Assembly: GCA_964648005.1 (NCBI GenBank)
Contig: CAZYKR010000049.1
Coordinates: 1 to 19,721, forward strand
Source: JAGQTE01 sp964648005
GTDB lineage: Bacteria > Actinomycetota > Acidimicrobiia > Acidimicrobiales > Acidimicrobilacustridaceae
DNA: 19,721 bases
Reading direction: 5' to 3'
The notes under the pieces are model-generated. The model saw only the letters and a program-made list of their open reading frames with translations. It was not told where the DNA came from and searched no databases. Below, piece after piece: positions 1-6,384 of the stretch (positions within the stretch are counted from its first letter, which is position 1; every line of letters begins with the position of its first letter). The translations under genes were made by a program, and so were the position numbers.

Positions 1-546
1 GACCTCCCCAAGCGTGCCGGCGACTTCGTCAGCGGCAAGCGCCGCGGCGGAGGCGGCGAGGGCGGGCCGTCGTCGATGTTCGGCGCCGCCGAGAACCTGC
101 TGATCGAGCTGGCCAAGGGCAACGGGAAGATCGCCGACCCGTCGATCCGTCAGGGTCTCATGGAGCTGCACTCGCTCAACGAGATCGCCCGCATGACCAA
201 CCTGCGGATGAAGGCCGGCAGCGACGTGCCGGGCATCGGCAACATCGCCAAGCTGTCGATGAGCCGCATCCTGAAGCTGTCGCGTGACCTCGGCCTGCAG
301 ATCCTCGGTGCCGAGGCCACCCTGCACGCCTACGACAGCGCGGGGCGCGAGGCGCTCACCGCCGCCGGCGCCAACCCGTTCGGGGCGATGGTCACCGAGA
401 TGGCGCTGTTCTCGCCCGGTCCGTCGATCTACGGCGGCACCGACGAGATCCAGCACAACGTCATCGGCGAGCGCGTGCTCGGGCTGCCCAAGGAGCCCAA
501 CAACGACAAGACGACGGCGTTCAAGGACCTGCCGAAGAACGCCTGA
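1..546 (+). CDS. Acyl-CoA dehydrogenase, C-terminal part (partial at left edge)
   Basis: The reading frame is open from the first base and ends in TGA at 544-546, giving about 181 residues of a protein that starts outside the window. The tail has the signature of the acyl-CoA dehydrogenase C-terminal helical domain: a long helical stretch followed by GPSIYGGTDEIQHNVIGERV, which in this family contacts FAD and the neighbouring subunit. Such enzymes are FAD-dependent and introduce the alpha,beta double bond into acyl-CoA, passing electrons to ETF. A Gly/Arg-rich stretch (residues about 14-24 of the visible part) comes before the helical domain. Its last 26 bases overlap the end of the convergent protease gene. 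Substrate chain length cannot be read from this fragment. Confidence 0.9.
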   Translation, partial: DLPKRAGDFVSGKRRGGGGEGGPSSMFGAAENLLIELAKGNGKIADPSIRQGLMELHSLNEIARMTNLRMKAGSDVPGIGNIAKLSMSRILKLSRDLGLQILGAEATLHAYDSAGREALTAAGANPFGAMVTEMALFSPGPSIYGGTDEIQHNVIGERVLGLPKEPNNDKTTAFKDLPKNA

Positions 547-1348
547 GCTCGTCGTCGAGCTCGTCGGTCGGCGCCGGCGTGCCGTCCGCGCGCTGGCGTG
601 AGGCGACCGCCGCGGCCAGGGCGTAGGTCACGGCGTTGATCGTGGCGTGCGTCATCGCGGGCGCCACGACGCTGTTGGTGCGCAACCGCTCCCAGGCGAA
701 GGCCATGCCGGCCAGCGCCGTCGTCACGACCGTGCCCGCCACGTGCGCGCCCCGGCCCCGGCCCTGGCTCGTCGGGTTGGCGCCGTGGTCGGCGAGCGCC
801 GGGAACACGTGCCAGAAGCCGAACAGCACCGACGTGGCGGCCGCGGCCTGGAGTGGGGGCAGTCGCCGCAGTGCGAGGCCGAGCAGCACGCCGCGGAACA
901 CGACCTCCTCGTACACGGCGGTGCCGAACGGGATGTGCACCAGCGACCGCTGCGCCACCTCGCGCCGGGACACGTCCATCACCCGATCGTCGACGAAGTA
1001 GTCGCGCGTCGCCGGGTGCAGCGCCGCGGCGGTGATGCCCAGCGTGAGGGCCGTCGACACCCCGACGCCCCGGCGCAGGCCCCGGCCGGCGCGATCGGGC
1101 CGCAAGCCCAGCTCGGTCGGCGACGCGCCCATGGCCAGCGCCGCCAGGACGGCCCCTGCGGCGGTGCCGAGGTGCACGGCCACGTGGTGCCGCTCGTCGA
1201 TGACCGTGTGGTCGGCGATGTGCAACCCGGCGATGGCCGCGACCAGGCCGAGCTCGGGCAACGGCAAGCCGGTGTGGGGCTCAGGTGCCGGCCGGCGCCA
1301 GCGCGACGGGTGCCACGCACGGTCGAGCGCGTCGAGGGTCCAGGCCAT
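521..1348 (-). CDS. CPBP-family intramembrane metalloprotease
   Basis: The product has 275 residues and several hydrophobic segments. The CPBP (Abi) motifs occur in order: YEEVVFRG (EExxxR), FGFWH (FxxxH) and THATIN (HxxxN). These are the metal-binding and catalytic residues of this glutamic/metallo-type membrane protease family, whose bacterial members act in protein processing or self-immunity. I chose the ATG at 1348 because the protein begins there with MAWTLDALDRAW and a TACCCT -10-like element sits 6 nt upstream. The much longer open frame upstream is antisense to the next gene and is not real. The 3' end overlaps the acyl-CoA dehydrogenase by 26 bases. The start is only 24 bp from the divergent hydrolase start, so the two share a promoter region. 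Substrate unknown. Confidence 0.88.
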   Translation of the reverse strand: MAWTLDALDRAWHPSRWRRPAPEPHTGLPLPELGLVAAIAGLHIADHTVIDERHHVAVHLGTAAGAVLAALAMGASPTELGLRPDRAGRGLRRGVGVSTALTLGITAAALHPATRDYFVDDRVMDVSRREVAQRSLVHIPFGTAVYEEVVFRGVLLGLALRRLPPLQAAAATSVLFGFWHVFPALADHGANPTSQGRGRGAHVAGTVVTTALAGMAFAWERLRTNSVVAPAMTHATINAVTYALAAAVASRQRADGTPAPTDELDDELRRSSAGP

Positions 1349-1354
1349 CGGCCA

Positions 1355-1364
1355 AGGGTAGGCT
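1355..1364. promoter_or_regulatory. Compact bidirectional promoter, two -10 elements sharing TA
   Basis: The bases AGGGTAGGCT hold TAGGCT on the + strand (1359-1364, 8 nt before the ATG at 1373) and TACCCT on the - strand (1360-1355, 6 nt before the ATG at 1348). The two hexamers share the central TA. At these spacings transcription would start at or next to each start codon, giving two leaderless divergent mRNAs. No clear Shine-Dalgarno sequence is present on either side. This is a sequence-based prediction. Confidence 0.55.
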
Positions 1365-1372
1365 CGCCCGCC

Positions 1373-3346
1373 ATGGCGAGGATGAGCCGGGCGGACCGTC
1401 GAGCGACGCGGGTGTGGTCCCGCCAGGACCAGTGGGTGTTCCGCCCCGACGTGTGGTCTGGCGTGCTGCTCGGCTCCGCCGCCGTGGTCGAGTCGTTCTG
1501 GCCGTCGCTGATGCCGCGCTCGACGGTGCACCAGGCGATGGTGTCCGGCGCCTCGGCCGCCACCGGCTTCGCCGCCGGCTCGGCGTCCTACGGCTGGGGC
1601 AAGACGCTGGCCCGACGCGAGGGCCTCCCGCGCATCGCCGCGCTGGGCGCCAACGCCGCGGCCGCCGGCGGCGTGTTGGCGTTCCTGGGCGACCGCGAGG
1701 GTGAGCGCCTGTGGCGCCCGGCGATGCGCGCCGGCGCGGAGGCCGTCCTCGCCGGTTCGGTGGCGTCCGCCGCCGTCGAGTTCGTCCGCACCGCCAAGCA
1801 CCCGGTGCGTGCCGGCGCCGTGCTCGGGGCCGGCGCCGTGACCGCCGGAGGCGTGCGTGTCGGCTTCGCCATCAAGGCGCAGCTGCAGCACCGCGACGAG
1901 TACGACGGGCCGCCGCCCAAGGCCTTGCCGGCGGTCGCCCAGTCGGTGAGCGTCGCCGCCGCGCTGGCAGCGCTCGTCAACGGCTTCCGCTACAGCGGCG
2001 ACGCCGCGGCCCGGCTGCTGTCCCGACGCATCGGTGTCCCCGAGACCCCGGCGAAGATCCTCGGCCTCGCCGGCGCCACCGGCGTGTGGATCGGCATCGG
2101 CACCGCCTTCGCCGACACGTTCGTCAAGGGCATGGAGCTCTACAACCGGGTCCTCGACCCCGGTTACGACGATCCGCCGACGTCGGCGGCGTGCTCGGCC
2201 AGCGCCGCCTCGCCGTTGAGCTACGCCCGCACCGGGCGCGAGGGACGCCGCTTCATCGGCGACCGCCCGTCGGCCGACGACATCGCCGAGGTGACGGGGC
2301 GGGCCGCTGTCGCCGAACCGGTGCGCATCTACGTCGGCTTCGATCACGCCAAGCACGCGCCCGAACGGGTGGCGCTGGCCCTGGCCGAGCTGGAGCGCAC
2401 CGGCGCCTACGACCGGTCCCTGCTCATCGTCGGCTGCCCGCCCGGCAACGGGTGGGTCAACACCATCCCGTTCGAGGTCGCCGACTACCTGCTCGCCGGC
2501 GACAGCGCCGGGGTGGCCATCCAGTACGAGCGGTTGCCGTCGCTGCTGTCGATCCAACGGGCGCGCGACGGTGGCCACCACCTGCGACTGCTGCTCGAAG
2601 GCATCCGCGACGCGCTGGCCGATCGACCGGCGGACCGGCGTCCCCGCGTGGTCGTCTACGGCGAGAGCCTCGGCGCCTGGGCCGGGCAGGACGCCTTCCT
2701 GCACAAGGGCACGGGGGGTCTCGACGAGCTCGGGGTCGACGCCGCGCTGTGGGTCGGCACGCCCTTCTACAGCGGCTGGCTGCGCGAGGCGCTGGCACCC
2801 GGCGGGGCGATCGAGGACGGCACCGCCATCGAGGTCGACGGCATCGAGCAGATCGAGGCCCTGTCTCCCGAGGCACGCGGCCGCCTGCGCACCGTGTTGC
2901 TCAGCCACGACAACGATCCGGTGCGGCGCATCAACGTCGACCTGTTGCTGCGCGAGCCGCCGTGGCTGGCGGCGTCGCCGCGCCGGCCGACCGTGCCGCG
3001 CGAGCAGCACTTCATTCCGATGCTCACCGGCTACCAGACGATCGTCGACACGGTGAACGCCACCAACCCGGTGCCGGGCGTGTTCCGGGCGACCGGTCAC
3101 GACTACCGCCTGGACCTCCCGGATGTCACCGTCGCCGCCTACCGGCTGCCCCAGCCCGACGCTGCTGTGGCCGACCGGCTGATGGCCAAGCTGCAGGCGG
3201 ACGAGGCGGCGCGTGCGGCACGCTTCCGCCTCCCCAAGGCGGAGGCCGAGGGCGAAGCCGTGGATGCCGACGCCGTGGCGGCTGCCGGCGACGCCGCCGC
3301 GGACATCGACCCGCTGTCGATGCCCGCCGGACCCCCGTCGATCTAG
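1373..3346 (+). CDS. Abhydrolase_9-type membrane alpha/beta hydrolase
   Basis: The product has 657 residues. The N-terminal half is hydrophobic, with Ala/Gly-rich membrane segments up to about residue 260. The C-terminal half is a soluble alpha/beta-hydrolase with the nucleophile elbow GESLGAW (Ser432). This two-part plan matches the actinobacterial Abhydrolase_9_N / Abhydrolase_9 family, found in high-GC Gram-positives and mostly of unknown substrate. The catalytic domain also has VDAALWVGTPFYSGW after the nucleophile, and later an ATGHDYR stretch that could supply the His. The ATG at 1373 is preferred because a TAGGCT element lies 8 nt upstream and the membrane region begins soon after. The tail after about residue 610 is Ala/Asp-rich and probably disordered. 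It is transcribed away from the CPBP protease, and a functional link between the two is possible but unproven. Confidence 0.85.
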   Translation: MARMSRADRRATRVWSRQDQWVFRPDVWSGVLLGSAAVVESFWPSLMPRSTVHQAMVSGASAATGFAAGSASYGWGKTLARREGLPRIAALGANAAAAGGVLAFLGDREGERLWRPAMRAGAEAVLAGSVASAAVEFVRTAKHPVRAGAVLGAGAVTAGGVRVGFAIKAQLQHRDEYDGPPPKALPAVAQSVSVAAALAALVNGFRYSGDAAARLLSRRIGVPETPAKILGLAGATGVWIGIGTAFADTFVKGMELYNRVLDPGYDDPPTSAACSASAASPLSYARTGREGRRFIGDRPSADDIAEVTGRAAVAEPVRIYVGFDHAKHAPERVALALAELERTGAYDRSLLIVGCPPGNGWVNTIPFEVADYLLAGDSAGVAIQYERLPSLLSIQRARDGGHHLRLLLEGIRDALADRPADRRPRVVVYGESLGAWAGQDAFLHKGTGGLDELGVDAALWVGTPFYSGWLREALAPGGAIEDGTAIEVDGIEQIEALSPEARGRLRTVLLSHDNDPVRRINVDLLLREPPWLAASPRRPTVPREQHFIPMLTGYQTIVDTVNATNPVPGVFRATGHDYRLDLPDVTVAAYRLPQPDAAVADRLMAKLQADEAARAARFRLPKAEAEGEAVDADAVAAAGDAAADIDPLSMPAGPPSI

Positions 3347-3364
3347 TCCGACACCCGACGCAGG

Positions 3365-5188
3365 TCAGCTGGTGGCGCGCTGCTTGCGGCGGCGACGCTC
3401 GATGAGCGCCAGCGCCGTCGGGGGCACGAGCCACAGCGGCGGCACGGCGGCCACCGAGTACGGCGCCGGCGGCGGGACCGGCGGGCGCAGGTCGTAGCGG
3501 GGCTTGACCGACGAGGTGGCGCAGCCCGGCCCCCCGTCGAGGCCGAACACCAAGACCGGGTTGATCCCCGAGAAGATGCCCCACGGGCTCTCACAGCCCG
3601 GCACCACCCAGGCATGGCTCATCCACAGGTGCTTGCCGTCTTGGATCTTGCCGCCGAGCGCCTCGCACTGCTCCTTGGTCATCGACGAGTCACCGATGGT
3701 GATGCCGTTCTTGAAGCACAGCGTCTCGTGCCGGTGGTAGTGATCGTTGCGGCCGGCGAAGCCGACGTCGGGCTCGACGGGGCCGTAGTGGACGATCTCG
3801 TAGCTGAGCCCGATGACGTGAGCGTCGGGGGTGTCGCCGTCGTACAGGATCATCTCGGGCTTGTCGACCTCCCACACCTCGTCGAGGTACTCACCCTTGA
3901 TGTAGTGGCCGCCGATGCCCGGGATGTAGGGCGTCACCTGCTCGTACCCGGCGGCGATGGCGTCACGGGCCGTCGGGTACTTCTTGGCCACGCCCCGGGC
4001 GACGACCAACTGCTCGGCGAGCTTCGTGCACGTCGCCTGGTCGGTGATCGCCTTCCAGGCCGACGGACCGGTGTGGGCGTCGTGGCCGCCGGAGCCGTCA
4101 TGGTTGTGGCCGGCGAGGAAGTCGAAGTACTCCTGGTCGGTCTTGGCGGCGAGGCCCTGGATGGCGACGGCGGTCTGCACCTCGCTCTGGTTGTGCGGTT
4201 GTGACAGCTCGAGCGCCGTCGGCCCGTTGATGAAGTCGACGCCGGCGATGGTGGCGTCGCGGTAGTAGCTCGCCGGGTTGAAGCCGAGGTCGCAGCGGTT
4301 GGACGGGCCCCAGTCGATGGTGATGGCGTTGGGGTCGGTGCTGCCGTGGTCGTGGCCGTCGGTCGTGCCATCGGTCGACCCGTGATCGTGACCGTCGGTT
4401 GCGCCCGTGTCGGTGCCACCCGAGTCGTGGTCGTGCCCATCGTCGGTGGCGTGATCGTCATGGTCGTCGGTCGACGACGACGAGCCAGAGCTGTGCGAGT
4501 GACCCGACGACGAGCTCGAGCCGGACGAGCCGGAGCTCGACGAGTGGTCGTGGTCGTCCTCGACGAGGGTGGCGTCGTGGGCGTGCTCGTCCTCGATCAC
4601 GGTCTCGTCGTGGGCGTGGCCATCGGCTCCCTCCGCCCCATGATCGTGACCGTCGGCGAGCTCGCCGCCGTGGCTGTGCGCTGCGGTGCTCGGGGCGGCC
4701 AGCACGGCGGTGGTGGCACCGAGTGCGGCGACGGCGCCGATGACCGACACGATCTCGGGGATGCGCCGTGCGGGCGACCCCTCCCAAGCCAGCGCCAAGA
4801 CGGCCCCGCCGAGGAGCAGACCCTCGAAGGCCACCGTCACACCATCGGCCCACGAGACGGCTTCGGGCACGCCCGCGTGGCTACCGAAGGGCAGGCCCCA
4901 CGTCCGGCTGACTACCCATGCCGCGATGGCGACGAGCTGCACCAGCGCCGTCGCGCCCAGCACGGCCCGGCTCGGACGCATCACCAACGCGATGCCGAGG
5001 CCGATCTGGAGCCAACCCATGGCGCCGAACATCAGCGCCAGCAGGGTGCTGTCGGCGCCGTGCGCCGGCACCATGGCCAGATGGATGGCACCCGCGCCCG
5101 CGCACAGGGCTGCCAGGAACCAGTACCGCACCAGGGCCGGTTCCCCTGCTGCGGTGGACGGGACGTCCGCCGTCACCGTTGCACTCAT
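3365..5188 (-). CDS. Membrane protein with His/Asp-rich linker and His-cluster domain
   Basis: The product has 607 residues and a named family is not recognised. It begins with about five hydrophobic segments (residues about 18-165). Next comes a His/Asp/Ser/Gly-rich linker (about 170-285) with repeated DGHDHGS-type units. The C-terminal domain (about 290-575) has several Cys and a dense His motif, HYHRHETLC (from residue 483), followed by HLWMSHAW and PGCESPWGIFSGINP. A hydrophobic stretch and a basic tail end the protein. The linker looks like a metal-ion reservoir or sensor, and the C-terminal His/Cys cluster looks like a structured metal site. Copper or zinc is a reasonable guess given the copper oxidase about 1.2 kb away. 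The ATG at 5188 is chosen because GAGGGGGA lies about 9 nt upstream. A GTG at 5218 would add ten residues. The promoter has a dyad (5256-5275). Function unknown. Confidence 0.8.
   Translation of the reverse strand: MSATVTADVPSTAAGEPALVRYWFLAALCAGAGAIHLAMVPAHGADSTLLALMFGAMGWLQIGLGIALVMRPSRAVLGATALVQLVAIAAWVVSRTWGLPFGSHAGVPEAVSWADGVTVAFEGLLLGGAVLALAWEGSPARRIPEIVSVIGAVAALGATTAVLAAPSTAAHSHGGELADGHDHGAEGADGHAHDETVIEDEHAHDATLVEDDHDHSSSSGSSGSSSSSGHSHSSGSSSSTDDHDDHATDDGHDHDSGGTDTGATDGHDHGSTDGTTDGHDHGSTDPNAITIDWGPSNRCDLGFNPASYYRDATIAGVDFINGPTALELSQPHNQSEVQTAVAIQGLAAKTDQEYFDFLAGHNHDGSGGHDAHTGPSAWKAITDQATCTKLAEQLVVARGVAKKYPTARDAIAAGYEQVTPYIPGIGGHYIKGEYLDEVWEVDKPEMILYDGDTPDAHVIGLSYEIVHYGPVEPDVGFAGRNDHYHRHETLCFKNGITIGDSSMTKEQCEALGGKIQDGKHLWMSHAWVVPGCESPWGIFSGINPVLVFGLDGGPGCATSSVKPRYDLRPPVPPPAPYSVAAVPPLWLVPPTALALIERRRRKQRATS
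4333..4680 (-). repeat. Low-complexity His/Asp/Ser codon repeats
   Basis: This stretch inside the membrane-protein gene repeats short units encoding DGHDHGSTD-like and SSSGSS-like peptides, visible on the + strand as recurring GTGGTCGTG and GTGATCGTGACCGTCGG units. It is a protein-level metal-binding-type linker and also a likely site of repeat-length change by slippage. It is not a CRISPR array: the units are irregular, in frame and lack spacers. Confidence 0.75.
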
Positions 5189-5255
5189 CAGTTGTCCCCC
5201 TCGGGACCGGGCGCTCACCGTGGGACCTCACGTGAACATCTCCGGCTGAGCGAGA

Positions 5256-5275
5256 AGTGTAACGCCCGTCACACT
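5256..5275 (-). promoter_or_regulatory. Promoter dyad for the His-rich membrane protein
   Basis: AGTGTAACG-CC-CGTCACACT is a 20-bp inverted repeat with 9-bp arms and one mismatch. On the - strand it contains TACACT (5261-5256), a good -10 element, so a bound regulator would cover the promoter. The start codon with its Shine-Dalgarno lies about 70 nt downstream, so this transcript has a leader. The core T(A/G)ACG-N2-CGTTA recurs at 6156-6171 in front of another leftward gene. Confidence 0.55.
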
Positions 5276-5311
5276 CCGTGGCGAGGGGCGACTCCGCGCA
5301 ACCCGATCTCA

Positions 5312-5326
5312 GGGGGACTGTCCCCC
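5312..5326. promoter_or_regulatory. Perfect palindrome before tRNA-Lys
   Basis: GGGGGAC-T-GTCCCCC is a perfect 7-bp-arm dyad with a one-base centre, 23 nt before the tRNA. It overlaps the expected -35 region of a promoter whose -10 could be TAACCT (5338-5343), placed 6 nt before the first tRNA base. It may be an operator or a UP-like structural element. The one-base centre makes a transcription terminator unlikely, because the hairpin loop would be too small. Confidence 0.35.
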
Positions 5327-5349
5327 GGCGCCACCGGTAACCTCGGTCC

Positions 5350-5422
5350 GCCCTCGTAGCCAAGCGGTCAAGGCAGCGGACTTTTAATCCGAAGATCGTG
5401 GGTTCGAATCCCACCGGGGGCA
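5350..5422 (+). tRNA. tRNA-Lys (anticodon TTT)
   Basis: The 73 bases fold as a complete tRNA. The 7-bp acceptor stem is GCCCTCG with CGGGGGC (one G-T pair), there is a D arm, and the anticodon stem-loop is CGGA-CTTTTAA-TCCG with anticodon TTT. The T arm is GTGGG-TTCGAAT-CCCAC and the discriminator base is A5422. The bases that follow are CCG, so the 3' CCA is not encoded and must be added by CCA-transferase. A TAACCT -10-like element ends 6 nt before the first tRNA base, so the 5' leader may be very short or absent. Confidence 0.95.
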
Positions 5423-5425
5423 CCG

Positions 5426-5446
5426 CGGCGCAGACGGACTGCGCCG
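5426..5446 (+). terminator. Hairpin directly after tRNA-Lys
   Basis: CGGCGCAG-ACGGA-CTGCGCCG is a perfect 8-bp stem with a 5-nt loop, starting 4 nt after the tRNA. There is no T-run, which is common for terminators in high-GC actinobacteria. It probably ends or stabilises the tRNA precursor 3' end. Confidence 0.5.
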
Positions 5447-5493
5447 GGAGCCGGGCTGAGAGGGTGGGCCCGGCCCCCGGCGACGATCCGATC

Positions 5494-5522
5494 GGTGTCG
5501 CCCGCACCAATGGGGCGACGCC
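5494..5522. terminator. Hairpin after the leftward Cys-containing gene
   Basis: GGTGTCGCCC and GGGCGACGCC form a 10-bp stem with one G-T pair and a 9-nt loop. It lies 4 bp beyond the stop codon of the leftward gene ending at 5527, in the gap that faces the tRNA. It could work as a terminator for either direction. No T-run is present. Confidence 0.5.
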
Positions 5523-5526
5523 GAGA

Positions 5527-6132
5527 TCAGGCGTTGATGGGCGAGTGGTCGGCGTCTTGCACCGACACGTCGATGATCCGTGCGTAGGGATCGATGTCTC
5601 GCACGGCGCCAACGACGCGCACCGACAAGATGTCGGCGACCTGCTTCGACACGACGATGCCCGGGTCCAGGTGCACCAGCAGGTCGGTCGTGCCGTTGCG
5701 CATCACGGTCGCCGTCGCTGCGGTCGAGTCGTAACCGTGCATCTCGAGGACCGACCGCTCCGAGCGCAGCGCCGCGGCGCCGTGCCGGGCCAACGGCGTC
5801 GCCACGGCGGCATCGAGGGCGTCGAGCAGGCTGCCGTCGGCGCGGGCGGTGGCGAACTCGGCGAACGGCACGTCCTCGTCGTCACCGATGACCAGCGGCA
5901 CGTGGCGGCGCAGCGTGCACCGGACCCCGTCGGCCGTGGCACCGTCGGTCAGCGCGACTGCCACGTCGATGCCGTCCTCGAGCGGACAGTGGTGACCGTC
6001 GAGCAGGCCGTTGCAGGCGAACGCATCATCGCCGGCGTCATGGCAACGCTCGACGGCGTGGCCCGCCGCCTCGAGCTCGGCGCTCACCTCGGTGGCCACC
6101 CCCGGCGACGTTTCCAACAGCAGAACCCTCAT
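5527..6132 (-). CDS. Cys-containing protein with receiver-like N-terminus, function unknown
   Basis: The product has 201 residues. The N-terminus (MRVLLLETSPGVATEVSAEL) looks like the first strand and helix of a receiver/flavodoxin-like fold, but the acidic pocket of a true response regulator is not evident. Four Cys (30, 40, 49, 72) are spaced across the first half, with CNGLLDGHHCPL among them, suggesting a metal, heme or disulfide site. The C-terminal part (about 145-195) is a separate alpha/beta segment. The ATG at 6132 has a strong Shine-Dalgarno (GAGGGGGAG), and the open frame upstream of it is not needed. The promoter region holds a perfect dyad (6156-6171), and a DosR-box-like dyad lies about 90 bp upstream. 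It is divergent from the copper oxidase. Function not assigned. Confidence 0.75.
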   Translation of the reverse strand: MRVLLLETSPGVATEVSAELEAAGHAVERCHDAGDDAFACNGLLDGHHCPLEDGIDVAVALTDGATADGVRCTLRRHVPLVIGDDEDVPFAEFATARADGSLLDALDAAVATPLARHGAAALRSERSVLEMHGYDSTAATATVMRNGTTDLLVHLDPGIVVSKQVADILSVRVVGAVRDIDPYARIIDVSVQDADHSPINA

Positions 6133-6155
6133 GACACTCCCCCTCTGGGTCGGTG

Positions 6156-6171
6156 GATAACGAGCGTTATC
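6156..6171 (-). promoter_or_regulatory. Perfect dyad GATAACG-AG-CGTTATC
   Basis: This 16-bp perfect palindrome (7-bp arms, 2-bp centre) lies 23 bp upstream of the ATG at 6132. Its TAACG-NN-CGTTA core matches, with one change, the dyad at 5256-5275. Each half also resembles a -10 element (GATAAC or TTATCC), so it probably overlaps the promoter as an operator. Confidence 0.55.
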
Positions 6172-6220
6172 TTCCGCCCGCGGCGCCCGGCGGCAGCAGG
6201 GCACCTCGACCTCCCAGGTT

Positions 6221-6234
6221 GGGACCTAAGTCCC
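6221..6234. promoter_or_regulatory. DosR/DevR-box-like dyad
   Basis: GGGAC-CTAA-GTCCC is a perfect 5-bp-arm dyad with a 4-bp centre. It matches 13 of the 14 core positions of the mycobacterial DosR box core (GGGACTWWAGTCCC). It lies between the divergent Cys-containing gene (start 6132) and the copper oxidase (start 6385) and could serve either. The DosR-like regulator about 4.6 kb away keeps the EKTxKN recognition-helix residues, supporting this assignment. Functional proof is lacking. Confidence 0.6.
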
Positions 6235-6261
6235 TCCACCTATGGCCGCTACGTCCTGCCG

Positions 6262-6314
6262 CATCGTGAAGCGCTGACGCACGATGGGACAGATCGCTGC
6301 GACCGGCGGCGATC
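6262..6314 (+). other. Two small dyads in the copper-oxidase leader
   Basis: CATCGTG (6262-6268) pairs with CACGATG (6280-6286), and GATCGC (6292-6297) pairs with GCGATC (6309-6314). Each dyad has an 11-nt loop or spacer. They lie between the DosR-like box and the start codon at 6385, so they are either leader-RNA hairpins or protein-binding dyads. No known riboswitch was recognised. Confidence 0.35.
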
Positions 6315-6384
6315 GCTCTCCGTGATGCGACCGGCAAGTGCGTCGAGGTTGCGTCCTTCATCGACCGGCTTGAGAAGGAGTCCC

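Noticed and set aside
1349..3100. Long leftward open frame continuous with the CPBP protease (859 codons in all)
   Set aside because: The upstream 584 codons are antisense to the Abhydrolase_9 gene, are Arg/Ala/Gly-rich without motifs and reflect GC-rich codon bias. Only the part from 1348 downward is a real protein.
4333..4680. CRISPR array or non-coding tandem repeat
   Set aside because: The units are short, irregular, without unique spacers and in frame with a His/Asp-rich linker.
5312..5326. DosR box at GGGGGACTGTCCCCC
   Set aside because: The arms match GGGAC/GTCCC but the centre is one base, not four, so the half-sites are on the wrong helix face for DosR.
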